From positions 1 through 22,672 of the forward strand of contig NZ_CALADU010000218.1 of NCBI RefSeq assembly GCF_937890665.1: 22,672 bases of DNA, given 5' to 3'. Positions within the stretch are counted from its first letter, which is position 1. Each line of letters starts with the position of its first letter. The notes beneath the pieces were generated by a model that ran no database searches, had not been told where the DNA came from, and saw nothing but the letters and a program-made list of their open reading frames with translations. The position numbers and the translations under genes are program-made. This DNA comes from an uncultured Subdoligranulum sp. Lineage in GTDB: Bacteria; Bacillota_A; Clostridia; Oscillospirales; Ruminococcaceae. Positions 15,031 to 22,672 of the stretch are shown here, in pieces.

Positions 15031-17115
15031 ATGCGTAAGATTATCAACAGCATTTCTATGGGTGGACTGACCGCCGTCTATCACCGCGAAGGGGATGTTG
15101 TCGAGCTGCTGCTTGTGCCTGCGGGCGGCGAGGGCGGCATTGCCCGCACCGACTGCGCCGCCGAGCCACTCATTCAAGCCAAGCTGACCGAGGACGATGC
15201 CCCGGCATCTTTCAGCGGCGGGCGCACAATGCGCAACAGCCCCACCGTAAAAGCCATGCGGTATACCGGGCAGACTGCACAAAAATCTGCCGATAAAACA
15301 GTCGTTGTGACAAAGCTGACCGACCCGCGCGGCCTTGCCTACACCCACACACTGACCCTCTACGCCGACAACCCTGCTGCGGAGGTCGTGACGAGTGTGG
15401 AAAATACCGGCAGCGAAGCCCACACGCTGGAGATGCTGTCGAGCTTTACGCTGGGCAGTCTGTCGCCGTTTTCGGAAGGGCTTGCGCCCGAAACCCTGAA
15501 GATCCACCGTCTGCGTTCAACATGGAGCGCCGAGGGGCGCTTGGTGACCGAAGCTGCCGAGGATCTGCAGCTGGAGCCGAGCTGGAAGTGCTACTCCGCC
15601 AACAGCGTGCGGTTCGGCAGTGTGGGCAGCTTTCCCGTGCGTGGCTTTGTGCCGTTCTGCGCGGTGGAGGACACCGCCCACGGCGTGACATGGGCCGCCG
15701 CCACCACGCAGGGCAGTAGCTGGCAGATGGAGCTGTATCGGCAGGATTTCGGGCTGTCCCTGTCGGGCGGGCTGGCAGACCGGGAGTTCGGTGCTTGGTG
15801 CAAGACCCTTGCCCCCGGCGCGTGCTTCACCGCGCCCAAGGCGGTGCTGACCGCCGTGCGCGGCGGTGTGGATACGGCGGCGCAGGTGCTGGCAGAAAAC
15901 ACCCGCCGCGCCATCGAGCCGCTTTTGCCCGCATCTGAAAAGACCCTGCCTGTGCTGTTCAACGAATTCTGCTCCACATGGGGCAAGCCTACCGAGGAAA
16001 CCGTCCTGCGCCATATCCGTGCGCTGAAAGGCAAAAACTTAGGCTATTACGTCATTGACGCGGGCTGGTACGATGATGACGCCTTTGAGGCGGCAGCCAA
16101 ATTGGGCAGGTGGGAGCTGAGCCGCAGGGCGTTCCCGCACGGTCTGAAGTATGTCGTGGACGCGATTCACAACGCCGGGATGAAGGCCGGCATCTGGTTT
16201 GAGTTTGAAATGGCGGGCCGCGATGAGCCGGACTGCTTTAACAAGACAGAATGGCTGCTGACCCGCGGCGGCATTCCCATCACGGCAGGCGACCGCCGCT
16301 TCTGGGATATGCGCAAGCCCGAGGTGCAGGAGTATCTGGCGCACAGGGTCATTGATTTTCTGCGTTCCAACGGCATTGACTACATGAAGGTCGATTACAA
16401 CGAAACCATCGGCCTTGGCTGTGACGGTGCGGAAAGTCTGGGCGAAGGGCTGTATGAGCAGATTCTGGCAAGTCAGCATTTTTTTGCCCGCATCCGCCGC
16501 GAGCTGCCCGACTTGGTGCTGGAGCTTTGTGCATCGGGCGGACATCGGCTCTGCCACAGCTTCTTGGAGCTTGCCTGTATGGCCAGCTTTTCCGATGCGC
16601 ACGAGTGCGATGAGATCCCCATCATTGCCGCCAATATGCACCGCATGATCCTGCCGCGCCAGAGCCAGATCTGGGCGGTGGTCAAGGCGGGGCAGCCGCT
16701 GCAAAAGCTGTACTACCAAATCTGCAGCGGGCTTTTGGGGCGGCTCTGCTTTTCCGGCGAGCCGGACGCCCTCTCGGCAGCGCAGTGGACTGTTATGGAC
16801 GAAGGCACGGCATTTTACGGCAAGGCGGCCTCCATCATAGACCACGGCGTCAGCCAGCGGTTTGGTTCCCGCATCGTCAGCTACCGCGCACCCAAGGGCT
16901 GGCAGGCGGTCGTGCGGCGCGGCAAAACGCAGACGCTTGTCGTTGTACATACCTTCGGCGCAGCGCCCGAAGCCGTCACCCTGCCGGTGGGCGGCAAAAT
17001 CGCCGCGCAGTTTATGCGGGATGGTCTGACGGTGACGCACCTTGACGGCCAACTGACCGTACACGGGCTTACCGATTTTGACGCCGCCACCTTTATCTTG
17101 GAAAATGAGGATTGA
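15031..17115 (+). CDS. GH36-type alpha-galactosidase
   Basis: A 694-residue enzyme of clan GH-D. An N-terminal beta-supersandwich (about 1-300) leads into a TIM barrel with YYVIDAGWYDDDAFE and GIWFEFEMAGRDEPD. The nucleophile D455 lies in YMKVDYNE, then ELCASGGHRLCHS, and the likely acid/base D522 in ASFSDAHECDE. These match GH36 alpha-galactosidases, although the typical WTSDN signature is replaced by FSDAH, so a related alpha-galactoside or alpha-N-acetylgalactosaminide is possible. I chose the ATG at 15031 because GAGGTGA ends 8 nt before it. The upstream ATG at 15004 has no ribosome binding site. The stop is one base short of the next start. No signal peptide. Confidence 0.92.
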   Translation: MRKIINSISMGGLTAVYHREGDVVELLLVPAGGEGGIARTDCAAEPLIQAKLTEDDAPASFSGGRTMRNSPTVKAMRYTGQTAQKSADKTVVVTKLTDPRGLAYTHTLTLYADNPAAEVVTSVENTGSEAHTLEMLSSFTLGSLSPFSEGLAPETLKIHRLRSTWSAEGRLVTEAAEDLQLEPSWKCYSANSVRFGSVGSFPVRGFVPFCAVEDTAHGVTWAAATTQGSSWQMELYRQDFGLSLSGGLADREFGAWCKTLAPGACFTAPKAVLTAVRGGVDTAAQVLAENTRRAIEPLLPASEKTLPVLFNEFCSTWGKPTEETVLRHIRALKGKNLGYYVIDAGWYDDDAFEAAAKLGRWELSRRAFPHGLKYVVDAIHNAGMKAGIWFEFEMAGRDEPDCFNKTEWLLTRGGIPITAGDRRFWDMRKPEVQEYLAHRVIDFLRSNGIDYMKVDYNETIGLGCDGAESLGEGLYEQILASQHFFARIRRELPDLVLELCASGGHRLCHSFLELACMASFSDAHECDEIPIIAANMHRMILPRQSQIWAVVKAGQPLQKLYYQICSGLLGRLCFSGEPDALSAAQWTVMDEGTAFYGKAASIIDHGVSQRFGSRIVSYRAPKGWQAVVRRGKTQTLVVVHTFGAAPEAVTLPVGGKIAAQFMRDGLTVTHLDGQLTVHGLTDFDAATFILENED

Positions 17116-17116
17116 G

Positions 17117-18712
17117 ATGCATACGATTCAGAATCCCATTCTGCCCGGCTTTGCGCCCGATGCCAGCGCCCTGCATGTGGGCGAAGATTACTACATTGCT
17201 ACGTCCACTTTTGAGTGGTGGCCCGGCATTGAGATTTACCACTCGAAGGATCTTGTCAACTGGCAGTGGGTGGCTGCGCCCATCGCCCGGCGCGATATGG
17301 TCCCCAGTGAGCTGCTTGGCAACTACAACTCCGGCAGCCTGTGGGCGCCGCATCTCTCCTACGCGGACGGGCTGTTCTGGCTGGTTTATACCGATGTAAA
17401 AAGCGCGACCGCCTTCAAAGATACCCTGAACTATGTCGTCACTGCGCCAAAAATCACCGGTCCGTGGAGTGCGCCGACCTTGGTGACCGCCAGCGGCTTC
17501 GACCCGGCGCTTTTTCACGATGATGACGGGCACCACTATTTTTTGAATATGCTGTTTGACTGGCGGCTGGAAAACCCCGGCTTTGCGGGGACAGTCATTC
17601 AGGAGTTTGACCCCGTCACACGGCAGCTGGTGGGTGCGCGCAGGCACTTCTACCGCGGCACATCGTTAGGCGTCTGCGAGGGACCGCAGATTCTTAAAAA
17701 GGACGGCTGGTATTACCTGCTCTGCGCGGCGGGCGGCACGGGCTACCTGCACGCCGCCACAGTCGCGCGCGCCAGAACGCTGGACGGCCCGTGGGAGGAT
17801 TCGCCCTATTTCCCGCTGCTGACCGCGCGGGACGATGCCGTCAACCCGCTGCAAAAAAGCGGTCACGCCTGTTTTGTCGAGATCGGCGGCGAGTGGTACA
17901 TCACCCACATCTGCGCCCGCCCCCTGACAGAGCGCGGGAACTGCACGCTGGGGCGTGAAACTGCCCTGCAAAAAATCGAATGGGCGGACGGCTGGCCCCG
18001 CCTGGCCAACGGCACGCACCACCCGGAGCTGGTCATTCCCGCGCCGAAAGCGGCAGGGAATGTCCGGCAGCTTCTCGACCACAGCGAGCGCGTGACCTTT
18101 GCGCCGGACAAGGGCCTGCCCCCTACCTTTAAGACATTGCGCACCCCGCTGACGCCCGAAACCGATTACAGCCTGACCGCCCGCCCCGGCTGGCTGCGGC
18201 TCTACGGCGGGCAGACGCTTTCCAGCCACCACAAGCAGACGCTGTTTGCACGCCGCTGGCAGCATTTTGCATTTACAGCAACAACGAAAATCGACTTTGC
18301 ACCGCAAAACTTCCAGCAGGTGGCGGGGCTGGTGCTGTTCTACGACACCTGCAACTGGATCTACGCCTATATCACATGGGACGAGCGCCTCAACGCCCGC
18401 ACGCTGCAAATTCTGCGGTGCGACTACAAGGATTTCACCTACGGCAGCAAGGCGATCCCCCTGCCGGACGGGGAAATTTCGCTGAAGGTTTGCGTAAACG
18501 GCGCAGAGGCGCAGTTTTATTACAAGGCGGACGGCGGCTGGCAGCCCCTGGGCGGGGTTCAGCCCGCCGACCACCTCAGCGATGATTATGTCGAGACCCG
18601 CCGCGGGCGGTGCGCCTTCACCGGCGCGATGGTCGGCATCTGTGCACAGGACATGGACGCCCACCAAAGCCACGCGGATTTTGCCTTTTTTGACTATGAG
18701 GAACAGCGATGA
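17117..18712 (+). CDS. GH43 beta-xylosidase/alpha-L-arabinofuranosidase
   Basis: A 531-residue inverting glycosidase of the two-domain GH43 type: a five-bladed propeller (about 1-310) and a C-terminal beta-sandwich (about 325-531) that shapes the active site. Catalytic residues are visible: base D15 in NPILPGFAPDAS, pKa-setting D129 in SGFDPALFHDDDG, and acid E188 in GVCEGPQIL. The family releases xylose or arabinose from oligosaccharide ends. Which one cannot be read here. I chose the ATG at 17117, giving the usual MHTIQNPILPGF start, with GAGG just upstream. Longer in-frame options reach back into the previous gene. It starts two bases after the GH36 stop and overlaps the next gene by 4 nt. 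Confidence 0.94.
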   Translation: MHTIQNPILPGFAPDASALHVGEDYYIATSTFEWWPGIEIYHSKDLVNWQWVAAPIARRDMVPSELLGNYNSGSLWAPHLSYADGLFWLVYTDVKSATAFKDTLNYVVTAPKITGPWSAPTLVTASGFDPALFHDDDGHHYFLNMLFDWRLENPGFAGTVIQEFDPVTRQLVGARRHFYRGTSLGVCEGPQILKKDGWYYLLCAAGGTGYLHAATVARARTLDGPWEDSPYFPLLTARDDAVNPLQKSGHACFVEIGGEWYITHICARPLTERGNCTLGRETALQKIEWADGWPRLANGTHHPELVIPAPKAAGNVRQLLDHSERVTFAPDKGLPPTFKTLRTPLTPETDYSLTARPGWLRLYGGQTLSSHHKQTLFARRWQHFAFTATTKIDFAPQNFQQVAGLVLFYDTCNWIYAYITWDERLNARTLQILRCDYKDFTYGSKAIPLPDGEISLKVCVNGAEAQFYYKADGGWQPLGGVQPADHLSDDYVETRRGRCAFTGAMVGICAQDMDAHQSHADFAFFDYEEQR

Positions 18713-19605
18713 AAAACGGAACACTTTGGCTTGACGCCGACGGGCGCGGCATTCAGGCGCACGGCGGCAGCATTTTACAGCACAACGGCATTTTTTATTG
18801 GTACGGTGAGAACAAGGATACCGACACGTACAACCGCAGCGTGGATTTTGTGGGCTTCTCCTGCTACAAAAGCCGCGATTTGCTGCACTGGGAAAACTGC
18901 GGTCTTGTACTCTCGGCAGTCAATGAGGTGGGACACGACCTCCACCCGGACAGCGTCTGCGAGCGCCCCAGTGTACTATATAACGCAGAAACGCAAAAAT
19001 TCGTGCTGTGGTTTCATCTGGATAACCGCCGCTACACCCGTGCCGAGGTCGGGCTTGCCGTAAGCGATACCCCAACCGGACCGTTCACCTACATGGGCAG
19101 TCAGCGCCCCGGCAACCATGACAGCCGTGACTTCACGGCGTTTCAGGACAGGGACGGCAGGGCCTATCTATTCTGCTCGTCCGACTGGAACGCCACCATG
19201 CGCGTCTGGGAGCTGGACAAAACCTACACAAAATTGACCGGCAGCGGCAAGGAAATTTTGATCGATCAGGCGCGGGAGGCCCCGGCGCTGTGGCACAGCG
19301 GCGAGAAGTATCTCCTGTTTTCATCTGGCTGCACCGGGTGGAGCCCCAACACGATGCTGTACGCCGAGAGCAGTGCGATTTTCGGCAGCTGGCGGCTCAT
19401 TGACGACCCCTGCCGCGGCCCCGGCGCACGACAGACCTTCGGTGCGCAGAGCGCCGCCGTCTTTGCCGCAAACGGTCAGCCTTACCTTCTGCTTGACCAC
19501 TGGCACCCGGACGATCTGCGCAGTTCCGGCTACACGATTTTGCCCGTCACCTTTGAAAACGGCTTGCCTGCGCTGAACTGGCAGGACGAATGGACGGGCA
19601 TCTGA
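18709..19605 (+). CDS. GH43 exo-1,3-galactanase-like (subfamily 24 type)
   Basis: A 298-residue single-domain GH43 propeller. The N-terminal layout, LDADGRGIQAHGGSI then GIFYWYGENK, resembles subfamily 24 exo-beta-1,3-galactanases rather than xylosidases. As in those enzymes the usual catalytic-base aspartate of GH43 is missing at the first blade. D141 (SRDFTAFQD) is the pKa setter and E190 (AREAPALW) the acid. Q247 (FGAQSAAVF) sits where the fungal galactanase uses a glutamine as the base. If right, it trims the beta-1,3-galactan backbone of type II arabinogalactan, tolerating side chains. No signal peptide and no carbohydrate-binding module. Its ATG overlaps the previous stop (ATGA), so translation is coupled. 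A related GH43 subfamily (such as 34) is the main alternative. Confidence 0.82.
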   Translation: MKNGTLWLDADGRGIQAHGGSILQHNGIFYWYGENKDTDTYNRSVDFVGFSCYKSRDLLHWENCGLVLSAVNEVGHDLHPDSVCERPSVLYNAETQKFVLWFHLDNRRYTRAEVGLAVSDTPTGPFTYMGSQRPGNHDSRDFTAFQDRDGRAYLFCSSDWNATMRVWELDKTYTKLTGSGKEILIDQAREAPALWHSGEKYLLFSSGCTGWSPNTMLYAESSAIFGSWRLIDDPCRGPGARQTFGAQSAAVFAANGQPYLLLDHWHPDDLRSSGYTILPVTFENGLPALNWQDEWTGI

Positions 19606-19618
19606 GGAGGATTTTTTT

Positions 19619-20560
19619 ATGTATTATCTGGGCGTTGACCTGGGCGGCACCAACATCAAAGCCGCCCTTGTAAGCGAAAACGGCGAAATTATAAAAGAAG
19701 CCGCCGCCCCCACCAACCTGCCCCGCACGGCGCAGGAGGTCTGTGACGATATTGCCGCGCTGTGTCTGCAGCTCGGCGCGGGGGAGCCGGTCGCCGGCAT
19801 CGGCGTGGGCTGCCCCGGCACGGTGTGTGACGGCGTGGTGCTCTATTCCAACAATCTCGACTGGCACGATTTTGCTATGGCGGACTACCTGCAAGCCAAA
19901 ACCGGGCTGCCAGTCTGCCTCGGCAACGATGCCAATGTGGCTGCCCTCGGCGAAGCACTGGCGGGCTGCGCCAAGGGGGCGCAGAGCGCGGTGATTCTGA
20001 CGCTCGGCACCGGCGTCGGTGCGGGCGTTGTGCTGGGCGGAAAGCTGCTGACCGGCTACACCGGCGCAGCAGCCGAAGCCGGACACATGGTGATTGCCGA
20101 CGCGCCCGATGCCCCGCTGTGTACCTGCGGGCGGCGCGGCTGCCTTGAAGCCCTTGCCAGCGCCACGGCGCTGATCCGCATGACGCGCGAAGCACGCCGC
20201 ACCCACCCGGAAAGCCTGCTGAACACTCTGGCACCCACCGAAGCGGATGTCAACGGGCGCACGGTTTTTGATGCCGCCGTGCGGGGGGATGCCGCCGCCA
20301 AAGCCGTTGCGGACAACTACATTCACCATCTGGCAGTCGGCGTGGCAAACCTTATCAATATCTTTTTCCCGGAGGTCATCGGGCTGTCCGGCGGCGTGGC
20401 CAATCAGGGCGAAAACCTGTTAGAGCCGCTGCGTGCCGCCGCTGCGCCGATGGTGTTCGGCAGCGCCTTTGCCAAAAAGCATACCCGCATCACGACCTGC
20501 ACGCTCGGCTACCGGGCGGGTGTCATCGGCGCGGCACTGCTGGCAAAGCAGGAGGTGTGA
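19619..20560 (+). CDS. ROK family sugar kinase
   Basis: A 313-residue cytoplasmic kinase. An N-terminal ATP-binding DLGGTNIK motif follows the start. The catalytic D104 lies in CLGNDANVAALGEA. The ROK zinc site is complete: H156 (EAGHMVI) and C168, C170 and C175 in CTCGRRGCLEALAS. Such kinases phosphorylate glucose, mannose, fructose or N-acetyl sugars; beside manA a hexose feeding fructose-6-phosphate is likely, but the sugar is not determined. AGGAGG, overlapping the previous stop, precedes the ATG at good spacing. The protein has no DNA-binding domain, so it is not a ROK repressor. Confidence 0.93.
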   Translation: MYYLGVDLGGTNIKAALVSENGEIIKEAAAPTNLPRTAQEVCDDIAALCLQLGAGEPVAGIGVGCPGTVCDGVVLYSNNLDWHDFAMADYLQAKTGLPVCLGNDANVAALGEALAGCAKGAQSAVILTLGTGVGAGVVLGGKLLTGYTGAAAEAGHMVIADAPDAPLCTCGRRGCLEALASATALIRMTREARRTHPESLLNTLAPTEADVNGRTVFDAAVRGDAAAKAVADNYIHHLAVGVANLINIFFPEVIGLSGGVANQGENLLEPLRAAAAPMVFGSAFAKKHTRITTCTLGYRAGVIGAALLAKQEV

Positions 20561-20563
20561 AGC

Positions 20564-21287
20564 ATGGCAGAAATCAAGCTGAAAGTCATCGGTGCAGCGG
20601 GTGACACGCTGGCCGTCAGCCGCGCGGGGGAGCGCATCTCGCTTGTGCATACAGCCCCCTACGCGGACGGCGATTGGATTGCGCTGGAATGCGACGAGGC
20701 GGGCCTGTACTGTGTGGTGCAGCTCGAGGACACGATGCCCCCGGCGCTCGTATACATCAGGGAGCGCGGGCTGGATTTTCCGATCCCGCCCGGCCACGGC
20801 GGAGGAGGTTGCCGCACGGCGAAACCTTGCGTTCAACCCCTACGACTGCCACGGCAGCCACGGGTTTTACCCGCACGCGTCCGCAAATGTGGAAACCCGC
20901 GGCGAGGCCGTGTTTGCCGCCCGCAACGCCGTGGACGGCGTGTATGAGAATGACGCCCACGGCACCTGGCCGTACCAGAGTTGGGGCATCAACCGCGACC
21001 CCAATGCCGCGCTGACCATCGAGTTTGGCCGTTCGGTCACGGTGGACGAGCTGCGGCTGACGCTGCGTGCGGACTTCCCGCACGACAGCTACTGGACGCA
21101 GGCGACCGTGGCATTTGATGACGGCAGCCGCGAGGTCTTGCAGCTGACCAAAACCGCCGCCCCGCAGGTGTTTGCCCTTGCCCCGCGCACCGTGCAGAGC
21201 CTGAAGCTGTTTGAGCTGAAAAAGGCGGACGATGCCTCGCCGTTCCCGGCACTAACGCAGATCGAAGTCTGGGGAACGGAGGGATAA
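20564..21287 (+). pseudogene. Frameshifted galactose-binding-type (discoidin-like) protein
   Basis: One gene split over two reading frames. The start at 20564 (MAEIKLKVIGAAGDTL, with GGAGG upstream) reads about 75 codons to LDFPIPP. The continuation (ATAEEVAARRNLAFNPYD) is in the +1 frame and ends at the TAA at 21287. Removing a single base near 20786-20793, within CCCGCCCGG, restores a product of about 240 residues. The C-terminal half (AVDGVYENDAHGTW, ALTIEFGRSVTVDEL, LTQIEVWG) looks like an F5/8 or galactose-binding beta-sandwich; the N-terminal half is a small beta domain I do not recognise. There is no signal peptide, so the protein would be cytoplasmic, unusual for a carbohydrate-binding domain. 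The break could be a true mutation, a sequencing or assembly error, or a +1 shift at CCC-G. Confidence 0.75.
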
Positions 21288-21291
21288 TTCT

Positions 21292-22197
21292 ATGCCGATA
21301 CTCAAATTGACCCCGAGCTGCAAGGATTATCTGTGGGGCGGCAGCCGCCTGCGCACCGATTTCGGCATCCAAAGCGACCTTGACCCGCTGGCGGAGGCGT
21401 GGGTGCTGTCCTGCCACCCGGACGGCCCGAGCTGCCTGCCGGACGGCACCACGCTGGCGGCGTACCTTGCCGCGCACCCCGGCTGCCTTGGCACTGACTG
21501 TGACAAGTTCGACCAGTTCCCAATTTTGACCAAGCTGATCGATGCCAAGCAGAACCTGTCCGTTCAGGTGCATCCGTCCAACGTGTACGCGCTCAAAAAT
21601 GAACATCAGTACGGCAAAACAGAAATGTGGTATGTGCTGGACTGCGTGCCGGGGGCATACCTGTACTACGGCTTTGCGCACGAAATCTCCAAAGAGGAGT
21701 TTGCGGAGCGCATCAAAAATAACACCCTGACCGAGGTCCTGAACGCCGTGCCGGTGCATAAAGGGGATTGCTTTTTTATCCCGTCCGGCACGCTGCATGC
21801 CATCTGCCAGGGCATCGTCATTGCCGAGGTACAGCAAAACTCCAACGTGACCTACCGCGTCTACGACTACGGGCGCGTCGGTGCGGACGGCAAGCCCCGC
21901 GCCCTGCACATTGAAAAGGCGCTGGACGTGACCCTGCGCACCCCGCCGCAAAAGCACGACTTCGGCAGCCATCTCGCGCAGTGCGAGTATTTTACCGTTG
22001 ACGTCAAAAGCGGTAATTTCAACGGTACAGCGGACGAAAAGTCCTTTGTGTCGCTGCTTATCACCGATGGAATCGGCACATTGACCTGCGGCGGCGAAAC
22101 CGTCGATATCCAAAAGGGCGAGAGTTATTTCCTGCCCGCCGGAAGCGGTGTGTATCGCATAGAAGGTTCCTGCGAAACGCTTGTTACGACTGTCTGA
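21292..22197 (+). CDS. Mannose-6-phosphate isomerase, class I
   Basis: A 301-residue cupin metalloenzyme interconverting mannose-6-phosphate and fructose-6-phosphate. The zinc ligands are all present: Q92 and H94 in SVQVHPSN, E111 in GKTEMWYV and H169 in PSGTLHAICQG. The length fits the short Firmicutes form (about 300-320). The N-terminal KLTPSCKDYLWGG is typical. With the adjacent ROK kinase it would move a hexose into glycolysis; its presence suggests mannose in the substrate or a general sugar-phosphate role. GGAGG precedes the ATG, which lies 4 nt after the preceding stop. All key residues are kept. Confidence 0.93.
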   Translation: MPILKLTPSCKDYLWGGSRLRTDFGIQSDLDPLAEAWVLSCHPDGPSCLPDGTTLAAYLAAHPGCLGTDCDKFDQFPILTKLIDAKQNLSVQVHPSNVYALKNEHQYGKTEMWYVLDCVPGAYLYYGFAHEISKEEFAERIKNNTLTEVLNAVPVHKGDCFFIPSGTLHAICQGIVIAEVQQNSNVTYRVYDYGRVGADGKPRALHIEKALDVTLRTPPQKHDFGSHLAQCEYFTVDVKSGNFNGTADEKSFVSLLITDGIGTLTCGGETVDIQKGESYFLPAGSGVYRIEGSCETLVTTV

Positions 22198-22219
22198 ATT
22201 TTGAAAAGAGGTACGAAAA

Positions 22220-22672
22220 ATGTCTGTCTGCACACCCAAATCCTTTGACCTGACTGGCAAGGTCGCGCTGATCACCGGCGCATCCTACGGCATCGGCTTT
22301 GCCATTGCCACCGCTATGGCCAATTGCGGCGCCAAGATCGTCTTTAACGACATCAAGCAGGAGCTGGTAGACAAGGGCCTGGCCGCCTACAAGGAAGCCG
22401 GCATCGAAGCCTACGGCTATGTCTGCGACGTCACCAACGAGGATGCCGTCAATGAGATGGTCAAGAAGATCACCGCCGAGGTCGGCCACATCAACGTGCT
22501 GGTCAACAACGCCGGTATCATCAAGCGCATCCCGATGATCGAGATGACCGCTGCCCAGTTCCGTCAGGTCATCGACGTTGACCTGAACGCTCCCTTCATT
22601 GTCGCCAAGGCGGTCATTCCCGATATGATCGAGCAGGGCGGCGGCAAGATCATCAACATCTGCTCCATGATG
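22220..22672 (+). CDS. SDR dehydrogenase, gluconate 5-dehydrogenase/KduD type (partial)
   Basis: The first 151 residues of a short-chain dehydrogenase cut off by the window end. The Rossmann nucleotide motif is intact (LITGASYGIGFAIA), followed by VCDVTNEDAV and the NNAG motif (LVNNAGIIKRIPMIEM). The last residues, IINICSMM, lead into the active-site serine region; the YxxxK pair lies beyond the window. The sequence resembles gluconate 5-dehydrogenases and the related KduD, which converts 2,5-diketo-3-deoxygluconate to 2-keto-3-deoxygluconate. KduD would fit the GH88 enzyme, whose product enters that route. Start at 22220, with AAGAGG upstream. It continues the rightward operon. Confidence 0.9.
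   Translation, partial: MSVCTPKSFDLTGKVALITGASYGIGFAIATAMANCGAKIVFNDIKQELVDKGLAAYKEAGIEAYGYVCDVTNEDAVNEMVKKITAEVGHINVLVNNAGIIKRIPMIEMTAAQFRQVIDVDLNAPFIVAKAVIPDMIEQGGGKIINICSMM

Noticed and set aside
16039..17064. Minus-strand frame of 341 codons opposite GH36
   Set aside because: Antisense shadow; no motif and no ribosome binding site.
21037..22275. Minus-strand frame of 412 codons opposite manA
   Set aside because: It crosses three real genes in antisense; manA has all its zinc ligands.

Overview
This window is a carbohydrate-utilisation locus from a Gram-positive gut-type anaerobe. A clostridial member of the Oscillospiraceae/Ruminococcaceae (Faecalibacterium, Gemmiger or Subdoligranulum-like) is my best guess. 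The guess rests on the YesM/YesN-type two-component pair, the CUT1 sugar ABC transporter with no ATPase of its own, strong AGGAGG-type ribosome binding sites, a lipoprotein binding protein and GC-rich coding sequence. It is not a database match.

Layout. Positions 1-926 hold no convincing intact gene. They contain hairpins, short repeats and, at 220-264 on the minus strand, the 3' part of an initiator tRNA (CAU anticodon through CCA) with its 5' part missing. This looks like the scar of integration into tRNA-fMet, so everything to its right may belong to an integrated island. From 10626 leftwards on the minus strand run a sugar-binding lipoprotein, two permeases, a strong hairpin, a sensor kinase, an AraC-type response regulator, a DUF2264 protein and a GH28-like beta-helix protein. 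From 10970 rightwards on the plus strand run a DUF4038/apiosidase-like hydrolase, a GH88 unsaturated glucuronyl hydrolase, a GH39, a GH36, two GH43 enzymes, a ROK kinase, a frameshifted carbohydrate-binding-type gene, a class I mannose-6-phosphate isomerase and the start of a gluconate-5-dehydrogenase/KduD-type SDR that runs off the window.

How they work together. None of the glycosidases has a visible signal peptide. The likely scheme is that the lipoprotein captures oligosaccharides, the two permeases import them using a shared ATPase encoded elsewhere, and the hydrolases take them apart in the cytoplasm. The enzyme set (unsaturated-uronate hydrolase, possible glucuronidase, alpha-galactosidase, exo-1,3-galactanase-like GH43, pentosidase-type GH39 and GH43) points to a branched, uronate-bearing plant glycan such as arabinogalactan or a pectin side chain. 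The kinase, isomerase and dehydrogenase would feed products into central metabolism.

The most striking signal is in the divergent intergenic region (10627-10969). Both promoters carry the same ungapped arrangement: two AT-then-CC half-sites 20 bp apart (CCCAC-N15-CCGCC), directly touching the -35 box, then a 17-bp spacer ending in CCTG, then a -10 box. This is what an AraC-family activator site should look like, and it predicts that the local response regulator switches on both operons together.
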